Shown: positions 14,215 to 20,617 of the stretch, piece by piece
Position numbering within the stretch: position 1 is the first letter of the stretch
Layout of the letters: every line of letters starts with the position of its first letter
Virus record (IMG/VR): IMGVR_UViG_3300032116_001402
Location: 1 to 22,581 of that record
Origin: a virus
Strand: one strand, 5' to 3'
DNA: 22,581 nucleotides
Program-made: the position numbers and the translations under genes
The notes under the pieces: generated by a model
The model's database searches: none
What the model was told of the DNA's origin: nothing
What the model saw: the letters and a program-made list of their open reading frames with translations, nothing else

Positions 14215-14445
14215 ATGTTAGAAGGGTTGACACCACCTGTCAGACAGTTCAGTTGCAAAGCAAAAACTGTGCTGAACGGCTTGGATAGCAAAGACCAGAA
14301 GGTTTTGGAGCAGGCTCTTTTGTCGCCTGATGTTTGGGGCGCAAGGACACTCTCGACAGAACTGAAAAAGCGTGGGTTGTTGTTGTCTGACAACGCCATC
14401 TCAAATCACCGTAAAAAAACCTGCGCTTGCTTTAGAGTTAACTGA
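14215..14445 (+). CDS. Small HTH-like protein with Cys-rich end
   Basis: 76 residues. KTVLNGLDSKDQKVLEQALL, TLSTELKKRGLLLSDNAISN and HRKKTCACFRVN: the middle resembles a helix-turn-helix that recurs in actinophage small proteins (LS.EL..RG...SD.AI..HR...CAC). Sits directly before the phosphoesterase gene with stop-start overlap (TGATG). DNA-binding inferred. Confidence 0.55.
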   Translation: MLEGLTPPVRQFSCKAKTVLNGLDSKDQKVLEQALLSPDVWGARTLSTELKKRGLLLSDNAISNHRKKTCACFRVN

Positions 14446-15614
14446 TGCTAGAAGACTTGAAACCGACCACGAAGATTAAACCGCCAGTAGGTTTTGAACC
14501 TGCTCTTGAGTTTGACGGCACTAACGGTGAGGCCACACTACCTGCCCTGTCAGATGACGAGAAGCCCGACTTTGAACAGTTCCTTATCGAAGCAGGTTTC
14601 GACCCTGCCCAGTATGAGATTGTGGGCGTGCCACGCACAAGCCGTTGGCAGGTTGCCAGACCGTTCCCGTTAGACCCTCAGTGGTTGACTTCTTACAAGT
14701 TTCGGTTTCAGAAACGCCACGCAGCGCATCTGGACTTGCCTACGCTTTACGCTCAGGTCAAGAAAACAAAGAAACCTGTTCGCAAGCCTGTAACATCTGA
14801 CAAAGTGTTTGTCGCTTGCTTGGCTGACTTTCAGGTTGGTAAGACAGACCAGCGTGGGGGAACTCCTGAACTGATTGAACGCATCCACGCTTCTTATGCT
14901 TTGATTGAGCAGCATTTGAAGAAGAACAAGTATGAACGCATTTATGCGATTGACTTGGGCGACATCATCGAGGGGTTCGAGAACGCCGCCAATCTCCAAC
15001 AGTTGCAGGGCAACGACCTGAGCATCATGCAACAGGTTGATTTGGCTTGTGCGCTTATCTGGGATTTCTTGAAGATGGCAAGCAAGTATGCTCCTATCAC
15101 TTACGCATCTATCGGCTCTAATCACTGCCAGTGGCGTGTAAGCAAACAGGCTGTCGGCAAGCCGGGTGTGGATGACTGGGGCATTGTGATTCTGCAACAG
15201 GTTCGCCGTCTTGCTGTCGAGGTTGGGTTAGATGTTGATTTTCTTATCCCGCAACCGCAGGATGAGTCGTTGGCATTTGACGCTTTTGGTGACGGTTTCC
15301 ATGTTGTCGGTATTGCTCACGGTCACCAGTTCAACCGCCCTGAGAACGCTGTGACTTGGTGGCGTGGGTCAACATTTGGTCATCAGCCTGTTGCAGCAGC
15401 CTCACTGCTTTTGACTGGACATTTTCATCACCTGCGAGTGGTTGAGGTGGGTGAGTCTCACAACGGTGGCAGTCGCTACTGGGTTCAGGCCACAACATCA
15501 GACAGCGGGTCGTCTTGGTTTAGGCGTGTTTCGGGCGAAGACTCGAAGACTGGCATCACCTGTTTGGAACTCCAAAAGGGTGTTCATTTTGGTGGAACTG
15601 TAATAAGATTTTAG
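14445..15614 (+). CDS. Mre11-like calcineurin-type metallophosphoesterase
   Basis: 389 residues. Metallophosphoesterase motifs in order: ACLADFQVG (D128), IDLGDIIEG (D173), IGSNHCQW (N226, H227), AHGHQ (H292, H294) and TGHFHH (H326, H328), i.e. the dimetal site D-x..GD..NH..H..GH-x-H. Actinophage homologues are labelled Mre11-like nucleases. A 120-residue N-terminal segment (helical, with RWQVARPFPLDPQW) precedes the core. Likely acts on DNA ends or structures during replication and recombination; phosphodiesterase or nuclease specificity cannot be read from the sequence. Last gene of this operon. Confidence 0.82.
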   Translation: MLEDLKPTTKIKPPVGFEPALEFDGTNGEATLPALSDDEKPDFEQFLIEAGFDPAQYEIVGVPRTSRWQVARPFPLDPQWLTSYKFRFQKRHAAHLDLPTLYAQVKKTKKPVRKPVTSDKVFVACLADFQVGKTDQRGGTPELIERIHASYALIEQHLKKNKYERIYAIDLGDIIEGFENAANLQQLQGNDLSIMQQVDLACALIWDFLKMASKYAPITYASIGSNHCQWRVSKQAVGKPGVDDWGIVILQQVRRLAVEVGLDVDFLIPQPQDESLAFDAFGDGFHVVGIAHGHQFNRPENAVTWWRGSTFGHQPVAAASLLLTGHFHHLRVVEVGESHNGGSRYWVQATTSDSGSSWFRRVSGEDSKTGITCLELQKGVHFGGTVIRF

Positions 15615-15620
15615 AAGATT

Positions 15621-15647
15621 CCTTATCAGACTACGCATCTGGTAAGG
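15621..15647 (+). other. Strong hairpin after the phosphoesterase gene
   Basis: CCTTATCAGA (15621-15630) pairs with TCTGGTAAGG (15638-15647), 10 bp with one G-T, around the 7-nt loop CTACGCA. No T-run follows, so it is not a standard terminator. The loop resembles an anticodon loop (ACG), but no D arm or acceptor arm can be drawn around it. Its 3' end touches the tRNA-like element. Confidence 0.5.
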
Positions 15648-15731
15648 AGTTGGGGTAGGAATGGTGTTGATTAGTTTGTAGAACCTCAAGTGGGAACAAC
15701 TAAGACCAGAGTTCGATTCTCTGCTACTCCA
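15646..15731 (+). other. tRNA-like 3' module (degenerate tRNA or attachment-site core)
   Basis: A perfect 5-bp T-arm with loop TTCGATT (CAGAG/CTCTG, 15707-15723) and the 3' acceptor CTACTCC plus A end this element; GGAGTTG at 15646-15652 pairs with that acceptor in 6 of 7 positions, and AATGGTG resembles a D-loop. No 5-bp anticodon stem with a 7-nt loop can be formed in between. Suggests either a decayed phage tRNA or an attP core matching a host tRNA 3' end; no integrase is in the window. Confidence 0.3.
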
Positions 15732-15751
15732 CGATAAAAGAAAAGGGAAAG

Positions 15752-16102
15752 ATGTATTGCACAAGTTGTTTTAATCCGATTGATGCACAAACTTTGCGGA
15801 TGAGACGTGGCAAGGCTGCCGAGAGAACCGATTGCGGAGACTGCGCTACTGCGCTTCGCATCAAAACAAAGTATGGAGTGTGTTTCAGTCATGTGGGCGA
15901 ATACGATGAGAACGAGATTCCGATTGGTCGCACTGGTCAACCTATTCTTGCTGGTGTTCGTAAATGTGGTAACAGTGATTGCATTAATCCTGAGCATTGT
16001 GTTAGCGAACGTCTCTTAGAGCGTTTTGACATTAGTTATCGCACGGGCAAGAAACTGTCTGCTGCCGAGTTTTATCAGGTTTTAGAAAGGGAACGCCCAT
16101 GA
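15752..16102 (+). CDS. Zinc-ribbon protein with HNH-like C-terminus (paralogue B)
   Basis: 116 residues, ATG after AAAAGGGAAAG. Zinc ribbon: YCTSCF and DCGDC. C-terminal part: GVCFSHVGEYDENEIPIGRT, QPILAGVRKCGNSDCINPEH with the HNH-like CxNPEH motif. Same organisation as 11475-11786, and the only clear within-window relative. A 30-residue C-terminal extension (LERFDISYRTGKKLSAAEFY) is unique to this copy. It overlaps the methyltransferase start, so the two are likely co-expressed. DNA-binding or nuclease role inferred. Confidence 0.6.
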   Translation: MYCTSCFNPIDAQTLRMRRGKAAERTDCGDCATALRIKTKYGVCFSHVGEYDENEIPIGRTGQPILAGVRKCGNSDCINPEHCVSERLLERFDISYRTGKKLSAAEFYQVLERERP

Positions 16103-17292
16103 TTGAGTTGGCTAACGCAAAAGTATTTTTTGGTTCAAACCTTGATGTGTTGCCTACGCTGCCCGATAACTCGGTTGACAGCATTGTGACTGACCCACCT
16201 TATGAACTTGGGTTTATGGGCAAGAAGTGGGATAGCAGCGGTATTGCCTACTCGGTTAAGTTGTGGCAGGAGTGTTTAAGGGTTCTCAAGCCGGGTGGTC
16301 ATTTATTGTCTTTTGGTGGTACACGCACTTTTCACCGCATGGCTGTTGCGATTGAGGATGCTGGTTTTGAGGTGCGTGACAGCATTGCTTGGTTGTATGG
16401 GTCAGGTTTTCCTAAGTCGTTGGATGTGAGCAAGGCGATTGATAAGGCTGCTGGCGCAAAGCGAGAAGTTATTGGCCAGCGTTTCGATGGCATGAGCGAA
16501 ACTGCTATGAAACCTGATAAAGGCTGGAACGCTAATTCAATGGGTGCGACTGTGGACATTACTGCACCAGCCACAGATGAAGCAAAGAAGTGGGCTGGTT
16601 GGGGAACAGCGTTGAAACCTGCGTTTGAACCTGTTGTTGTTGCTCGTAAGCCGTTGGTGGGAACTGTAGCGGCGAATGTGTTGGAGTGGGGTGTTGGTGG
16701 GTTGAACATTGACGGCTCACGCATTGGCACGACAGATAAGTTTGGTGGCGGTGCTAAGGGCAAGTCTGGTTTTGCTGCTGGCTATGATGGCGATGGTTGG
16801 ACTGCTGGCAGTGAGCAGGGTCGTTGGCCTGCGAACATTATTCTTGATGAATACACGGCAGGGCTACTAGACGAACAAAGCGAAGATGCAAGCCGTTTTT
16901 TTTATGTATCTAAAGCCAACAAGAAAGACCGCAACGATGGACTAAGCCACCTAGAAATTAAACGCCCAGACACACGCACATCAACAGGCATGGGAACATT
17001 TGAAGAAAAAGGCGTTCAACCACAACGCAACTTCCACCCAACTGTAAAACCAACATCACTAATGGAATATTTGGTCAAACTTGTAACACCACCAAACGGC
17101 ACAGTCCTAGACCCGTTCACAGGCTCAGGCTCGACAGGTAAAGCAGCGTTGCTAAACGGCTACAAATTTATCGGCATAGAATTGACCGCAGAATACCTGC
17201 CTATCATTGAGGGAAGACTGAAACACGCAGCAGAAACCTATAAGCAGCGTTCGACAGAAGAAGAAGAAAAAGAAAAGGAAACATTGTTTTGA
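16099..17292 (+). CDS. DNA (adenine-type) methyltransferase
   Basis: 397 residues, ATG overlapping the previous stop. N-terminal catalytic motif TDPPYELGFM (D32-Y35) and C-terminal AdoMet-binding motif VLDPFTGSGSTGKAALLNGY with F/G motif about 338-347; order catalytic motif first, FxGxG motif last marks a beta-class N6-adenine or N4-cytosine enzyme, DPPY favouring adenine. Residues about 120-300 form a long insert with WGTALKPAFEPVVVARKP, a common phage insert that may be the target recognition domain. DNA marks would protect phage DNA from host restriction or affect regulation. Codon use changes abruptly near residue 255, and a run of eight T lies there. Confidence 0.87.
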   Translation: MIELANAKVFFGSNLDVLPTLPDNSVDSIVTDPPYELGFMGKKWDSSGIAYSVKLWQECLRVLKPGGHLLSFGGTRTFHRMAVAIEDAGFEVRDSIAWLYGSGFPKSLDVSKAIDKAAGAKREVIGQRFDGMSETAMKPDKGWNANSMGATVDITAPATDEAKKWAGWGTALKPAFEPVVVARKPLVGTVAANVLEWGVGGLNIDGSRIGTTDKFGGGAKGKSGFAAGYDGDGWTAGSEQGRWPANIILDEYTAGLLDEQSEDASRFFYVSKANKKDRNDGLSHLEIKRPDTRTSTGMGTFEEKGVQPQRNFHPTVKPTSLMEYLVKLVTPPNGTVLDPFTGSGSTGKAALLNGYKFIGIELTAEYLPIIEGRLKHAAETYKQRSTEEEEKEKETLF

Positions 17293-17405
17293 CGGCTAAA
17301 GAGTTGTTGGCTGCTTTGCAGGCTTACTATGTTGAGTTGTATCAGTTGGGTGCTGACCGTGAGGCTGTTGCTATTAAGCAGTTCATCGAGAAGTTGGACA
17401 AGTAG
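17289..17405 (+). CDS. Possible 38-residue small protein
   Basis: TTG start overlapping the methyltransferase stop; AAAAGGAAAC is just upstream. MTAKELLAALQAYYVELYQL then GADREAVAIKQFIEKLDK: a single amphipathic helix pair. Coupled translation is plausible. Not confirmed. Confidence 0.42.
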   Translation: MTAKELLAALQAYYVELYQLGADREAVAIKQFIEKLDK

Positions 17406-17407
17406 CC

Positions 17408-17587
17408 TTGCCTCTTTACGAGTATTTGTGTGAGCAAGGCCACAAGATGACTGAGGTTCGCTCTATTCATGCCCCTGACCCTGATGAGGTCAAGTGCCCT
17501 GAGTGTGAAACGCCTATGCGTCAGGTCGTTGGTTCGGTTGCTGTGTCGTTCAAGGGTTCTGGTTTTTACACGACTGATAAACGCTGA
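17408..17587 (+). CDS. FmdB-like zinc ribbon protein
   Basis: 59 residues, TTG start, two bases after the preceding stop. MPLYEYLCEQGHKMTEVRSI, DEVKCPECETPMRQVVGSVA and VSFKGSGFYTTDKR: the start (PLYEY.C), the CPxC pair and the end (F.GSGFY.TD) match the FmdB/CxxC_CXXC_SSSS-type regulatory zinc ribbons. The first pair is incomplete: C-E-Q-G-H where C-x2-C is usual, so H may replace the second Cys. Function of this family is largely unknown; phage copies often lie beside HNH genes. Confidence 0.75.
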   Translation: MPLYEYLCEQGHKMTEVRSIHAPDPDEVKCPECETPMRQVVGSVAVSFKGSGFYTTDKR

Positions 17588-17910
17588 TGGGTCGTTTCCG
17601 TAAACCGTGCCTTGACTGTGGCGAACTGACCGATGGCGGTAACAGGTGTGAGGTTCATCAGCGCCGTGTTGACGAGTTGGCTGAGATGCGTAGGGCTTTG
17701 ATAAAGAAAACTTTGAACACTTATGGTGGCGACTATAAGCGCCGTGCGAAGCAGGTTCGTGATACTGCTGTTGTGTGTCATTTGTGTGGTGAGGGCGCTC
17801 GTGTTGGTGACCCGTGGCAGGCTGACCATTTGGTTGCTGGCGATTCGAGTAGTCCGTTGGCTGCTGCTCATGGTTCGTGTAATCGTAGGCGTGGCAATAA
17901 GCCGTTGTAA
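17587..17910 (+). CDS. HNH endonuclease
   Basis: 107 residues, ATG overlapping the previous stop (TGATG). N-terminal zinc motif (PCLDCGELT and RCEVH), helical YGGDYKRRAKQVRDTAVVCH, then CHLCGEGAR, WQADHLVAGD and AAAHGSCNRRRGNKP: the typical HNH fold with H-D-H, N and C ligands. Small phage HNH proteins of this kind often assist terminase or cut DNA during packaging. It is the last gene of this block; the 262 bp downstream are non-coding repeats and control sequence. Confidence 0.82.
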   Translation: MGRFRKPCLDCGELTDGGNRCEVHQRRVDELAEMRRALIKKTLNTYGGDYKRRAKQVRDTAVVCHLCGEGARVGDPWQADHLVAGDSSSPLAAAHGSCNRRRGNKPL

Positions 17911-18014
17911 AAATTTGGTTCGGCGCATATATAGGCAAAATTTGGTTGAGGCCATATAAGCAAAATTTGGTCAGCGCCCTATAAAGCAAAAATCCAGTTG
18001 AACGCCTATATAGA
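17910..18014 (+). repeat. Four tandem 25-27 bp repeats, intergenic
   Basis: Copies start at 17910, 17937, 17962 and 17988 and share AAAATTTGGTT.. (copy 4 degenerate, AAAAATCCAGTT), a GC-rich middle (GGCGC, GAGGCC, GCGCC) and TATATA or TATAAG/TATAAA near the end. Periods are 27, 25 and 26 bp. Related copies occur at 20299-20376. Possible regulator site array, tandem promoters or replication iterons. Confidence 0.65.
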
Positions 18015-18041
18015 GATTTTGACGCTCTGGTTGGTCTTACC

Positions 18042-18157
18042 ATAACGCTGCCCGTTATTAGTTGCCCGTTATCAATTCGTTATGAAAAATGTTTGCGAAA
18101 TGCGTAATGTTTTTGCTTTTTCTGTGTTATCTTTTTGAGAGTGTCAAGAGTTGGCAC
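18042..18157 (+). promoter_or_regulatory. Early leader A: CGTTAT sites plus GAG-loop inverted repeat
   Basis: Contains CGTTAT copies at 18053, 18067 and 18078, plus one inverted (ATAACG 18042-18047). TGAGAGT follows at 18136-18142, and the inverted repeat GTGTCAA-GAG-TTGGCAC at 18141-18157 (one G-T pair). CCGTTATCAATTCGTTAT is shared with leader B. No canonical -35 at the position used in B and C. Upstream of the gene at 18173. Confidence 0.5.
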
Positions 18158-18172
18158 GATGAAAGGGAAAAA

Positions 18173-18550
18173 ATGGCAACAATCAAGGCAGACCTATCGC
18201 CTGAACTCAAAGAGAAATATGCTTACGCCCTAGCGCAAAAACTAGAAGACGGCGGCAAGTTGCTTATCAGTATTACTCATTGCTCAAAATCAAATATGTC
18301 TTACCGCTATAAAGTGAGCGTTGCTTATAGCGCAAACGGGCAAACAAAAATCGAAGACCTAAATTATTGGCTGGCAGCGTGCTGGGGCGAAACCTTATAT
18401 CAGGGCGCTTTTAATGAACTAAAAGGTCACGGCTTAGGGATTGACCGCTATTTTTGGGCAGCCTACAATATCGGGCTAACGCTCAAAGAATACGACCTTA
18501 TCGAAGACCCGTATGAAATCGCAAACCGCAGAACCTATCAGGAAATCTAA
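18173..18550 (+). CDS. Hypothetical protein, first gene of early unit A
   Basis: 125 residues from the ATG after GAAAGGGAAAAA; longer in-frame starts lie in the leader. Sequence shows MATIKADLSPELKEKYAYAL, SITHCSKSNMSYRYKVSVAY, DLNYWLAACWGETLYQGAF and DRYFWAAYNIGLTLKEYDLI; mixed alpha/beta, soluble. No family recognised. First of at least nine mostly adjacent genes under leader A. Confidence 0.7.
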   Translation: MATIKADLSPELKEKYAYALAQKLEDGGKLLISITHCSKSNMSYRYKVSVAYSANGQTKIEDLNYWLAACWGETLYQGAFNELKGHGLGIDRYFWAAYNIGLTLKEYDLIEDPYEIANRRTYQEI

Positions 18551-18564
18551 GAAAGAGAGAAAAA

Positions 18565-18735
18565 ATGACAAAATACACCATCGAAATAACCGCCCGCTAT
18601 GAAATCGAGAGCGATGACATTGACGAAGTGCGCCTAAATTACGACACGCCGACACTTGAATATTGCGAAAGCATAAAGGGCGAACCCGAATTTCTAGACG
18701 GCACTTTTTCTTTTGAAGAGGGTTGGGCTGACTAA
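18565..18735 (+). CDS. Small acidic hypothetical protein
   Basis: 56 residues, ATG after GAAAGAGAGAAAAA. MTKYTIEITARYEIESDDID then EVRLNYDTPTLEYCESIKGE and a Phe-rich acidic end (GTFSFEEGWAD). Strand-rich start, very acidic. Overlaps the next start by one base. Acidic small early proteins are candidates for DNA-mimic or inhibitor functions, but this is not shown. Confidence 0.62.
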   Translation: MTKYTIEITARYEIESDDIDEVRLNYDTPTLEYCESIKGEPEFLDGTFSFEEGWAD

Positions 18736-18956
18736 TGGCATTTACTGAAACTAAAACACTTACCGCCTTTCTTGGGCAAGGTGTAAGCGCAACATTCACT
18801 AACCGAATTAGCGCCCCATCGCACGGCTACTATCTGGAAATTATCTGGGCGAATGGTGAGAGTGCGCTTGATTATGGCATTGAGATTGATGCCGACAGCG
18901 CCCGCTCACTTATCGAAGCCCTGAAAATTGTTATCGCAGAAAGTGAGGAAAAATAA
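18735..18956 (+). CDS. Small hypothetical protein
   Basis: 73 residues, start overlapping the previous stop (TAATG). FLGQGVSATFTNRISAPSHG, YYLEIIWANGESALDYGIEI and SARSLIEALKIVIAESEEK; a beta-then-helix plan. Unrecognised. Confidence 0.62.
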   Translation: MAFTETKTLTAFLGQGVSATFTNRISAPSHGYYLEIIWANGESALDYGIEIDADSARSLIEALKIVIAESEEK

Positions 18957-18957
18957 A

Positions 18958-19221
18958 ATGGCAAAACAAGAAGTCCAAGCCCAGAAAACTTTTTGGGTTA
19001 GAGCAAACATTGAAGCGCAAACCGAAACCGAAGCGTTGGAACTTGTAGACGCTTTTGATATTGACTGGCAAGAAGTCCAAGATAGCGAGAGATTTACGGG
19101 CGCTTTTTGGACAGAAGAAACGGGGGTTTTATATGACCCCGTGAGCGAAGTGCCAAGACTAAGGGCGATTATTAAGCGCCTTAAAGATGAGTTTGATATC
19201 GAAGCAGATTGGGCGCACTAA
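18958..19221 (+). CDS. Small acidic hypothetical protein
   Basis: 87 residues from the ATG just after the previous stop. Contains KTFWVRANIEAQTETEALEL, DIDWQEVQDSERFTGAFWTE and a basic helix (RLRAIIKRLKDEFDI). The start resembles small phage proteins with F.V...v.A.t..eAl, an early strand-helix pattern. Function unknown. Confidence 0.62.
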   Translation: MAKQEVQAQKTFWVRANIEAQTETEALELVDAFDIDWQEVQDSERFTGAFWTEETGVLYDPVSEVPRLRAIIKRLKDEFDIEADWAH

Positions 19222-19574
19222 TGACATCTTGGAAATACACGCCAGAATTGGACATATCTTTTCAGCATTGCGAGCGACCTGCTCATTGGCAAGGCGAGGA
19301 AGTTGTTTGCTCAAAATGTCAACAAGTAATGCCTGAAAGCGTTTTCACTTGTGAGCATTGTGGCGACGGGCTGGCAACCGAAACCCTAGAAACAACGGGT
19401 GAAAAAGTCTGCCCTGATTGTGTCGAATTTTTAGACCCTGAACGATGGCGCTCTTGGGGTGAAATGGCAGACCTAACACACGTTAGCCAAGTCAGGATTT
19501 TTGGCTGGTGTGCTTGCGAGGATAGCAGCGCACCTTATGACGATTGCCCCAAAACAGAAAGTAAAGAAAAATGA
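19221..19574 (+). CDS. Multi-zinc-ribbon hypothetical protein
   Basis: 117 residues, ATG overlapping the previous stop. Three C-x2-C pairs: VCSKCQQ, TCEHCGDG and VCPDCVEF, plus an acidic Cys end (CACEDSSAPYDDCP). Mostly zinc ribbons with acid loops; a candidate nucleic-acid or protein-interaction module. No catalytic motif. It overlaps the next gene by four bases. Confidence 0.62.
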   Translation: MTSWKYTPELDISFQHCERPAHWQGEEVVCSKCQQVMPESVFTCEHCGDGLATETLETTGEKVCPDCVEFLDPERWRSWGEMADLTHVSQVRIFGWCACEDSSAPYDDCPKTESKEK

Positions 19575-19873
19575 AAACAGCATTTAAAAAAACAAGCGAA
19601 ATAGACGGAACTCATTTAGTCGGCTATGTCGAAACTACTTTTGACGAGTTGGTTAAGACATTCGGTGAACCGCATCACACCGAAAGCGATGACGGAAAGA
19701 TAACAGCGGAGTGGGGTTTGGAATTTCCAGACGGCACGATTGCCACAATTTACGACTGGAAAGAAGAAGAAACACCGCTAGGGAAATACGACTGGCACAT
19801 TGGCGGGCGCACTGATTATGCGGTTGTCTTTGTCAAACTTGCGCTACTAGAAAAGAAAGAAAAGGGAAAATGA
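19571..19873 (+). CDS. Widespread small phage domain of unknown function
   Basis: 100 residues, ATG overlapping the previous stop by four bases. Signature: YVETTFDELVKTFGEPHHTE, AEWGLEFPDGTIATIYDWKE and DWHIGGRTD. This phrase is familiar from many phage and metagenome proteins that share DELVxxFGEP...W.I..DG..ATIYDWK...WHIGG; I do not know an established function. Its frequency in phages makes it a candidate conserved takeover or inhibitor protein (inference). Confidence 0.65.
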   Translation: MKTAFKKTSEIDGTHLVGYVETTFDELVKTFGEPHHTESDDGKITAEWGLEFPDGTIATIYDWKEEETPLGKYDWHIGGRTDYAVVFVKLALLEKKEKGK

Positions 19874-20058
19874 AATTCACAGAAAAAATGCTTCAAATGG
19901 TTTTAGATTGTGAAACCGCTAACGAAAAAGACGAAACATTAGAGCATTTTATGATTGACGAACACGAATTCAACATTTCAAATGGTGATTTGTGCGATGT
20001 TTGCGGCCTTTGCGCTTGCGAACTTGGTCAGTCAACTAAGTGCGGTTTAGAGAAGTAG
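19870..20058 (+). CDS. Small Cys-rich hypothetical protein
   Basis: 62 residues, with AAAAGGGAAA upstream and a four-base overlap with the previous gene. Helical acidic start (EKMLQMVLDCETANEKDETL), then LCDVCGLCACELGQSTKCG with five cysteines, a possible zinc knuckle. Unrecognised. Confidence 0.58.
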   Translation: MKFTEKMLQMVLDCETANEKDETLEHFMIDEHEFNISNGDLCDVCGLCACELGQSTKCGLEK

Positions 20059-20074
20059 AAAAGGAAAAGGGAAA

Positions 20075-20296
20075 ATGTTAGAGACCTGCGAGAAAGAGAC
20101 CGCAATAATGAGCAAATGTTCTTGCGCTAATCAAAATGAGACAGCCGAAGAAGTCGCCGAATACATCGCACATATTTACTTTACAAAAAGCGACAAAATC
20201 TTTAATGACCTTATGGAATTTATCGCAGACGGAAAGTTTACGGGCAGTTATTCGAGATGCGCCGATTGTAGAGCGGCTAATAATGGCGGACATTAG
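20075..20296 (+). CDS. Small Cys-containing hypothetical protein
   Basis: 73 residues, ATG after AAAAGGGAAA; the second in-frame ATG (MSKCSCANQN) is an alternative start. Motifs: SKCSCANQN and YSRCADCRAANNGG around an acidic helix (EEVAEYIAHIYFTKSDKIF). Possible zinc site from four Cys. It overlaps the next gene by 14 bases. Confidence 0.56.
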   Translation: MLETCEKETAIMSKCSCANQNETAEEVAEYIAHIYFTKSDKIFNDLMEFIADGKFTGSYSRCADCRAANNGGH

Positions 20297-20522
20297 TGAA
20301 AATTCGGTTAGCCCCGTTAAACCGCAAAATTCGGTTCGAGACATTAGGGCGCAAAATCTGGTCAGGCCGATAAAGCGACCCGCTACCCGACACCCGATTT
20401 ACGACAGCCCGAAACCGACCCCGCCTAATGCGCTGATAATAATTCTGGGCATCGTGTTTTGGCCTATCGCTCTTGCCTTTCTCATCGGGTCAAAAACTCT
20501 CGGTGATACACGCAAAGGCTAA
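20283..20522 (+). CDS. Repeat-bearing single-TM protein
   Basis: 79 residues from the ATG overlapping the preceding gene. N-terminus has three nine-residue repeats, ENSVSPVKP, QNSVRDIRA and QNLVRPIKR, encoded by DNA repeats of about 27 bp that also occur between genes at 17910-18014. Then a basic Pro-rich stretch and one membrane span (ALIIILGIVFWPIALAFLIG), a short GDTRKG end. Membrane tethering of a basic repeat arm is suggested; no function known. Confidence 0.52.
   Translation: MADISENSVSPVKPQNSVRDIRAQNLVRPIKRPATRHPIYDSPKPTPPNALIIILGIVFWPIALAFLIGSKTLGDTRKG
20299..20376 (+). repeat. Second cluster of the 27-bp repeat, inside a coding region
   Basis: Copies at 20299, 20326 and 20353 share AAAATTCGGTT or AAAATCTGGTC; the third matches 17962-17987 closely (CAAAAT.TGGTCAG..C....TAAAGC). 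Periods are 27 bp, in frame, giving the nine-residue protein repeats of the gene at 20283. Confidence 0.62.
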
Positions 20523-20617
20523 GGGGGTGTCGGTGTGATTTGTCAAGCGTTTTCTGTTGTGGGTTTTCACAAAATGTTTTTCGGTTTTCACTATTGACAG
20601 AAAGCGTCAAAAATGGT

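Noticed and set aside
15621-15647. Rho-independent terminator after the phosphoesterase
   Set aside because: Stem is good but no T-run follows.
15646-15731. Functional tRNA
   Set aside because: No anticodon arm with 5-bp stem and 7-nt loop could be drawn; kept only as a tRNA-like element.
17910-18014. CRISPR array
   Set aside because: Units are contiguous 25-27 bp repeats without unique spacers and no cas genes are nearby.
17342-18043. Long minus-strand reading frame across the HNH gene and repeats
   Set aside because: It is antisense to three supported genes, low complexity (His/Gln/Thr-rich) and gets its later part from the repeats; no ribosome site.
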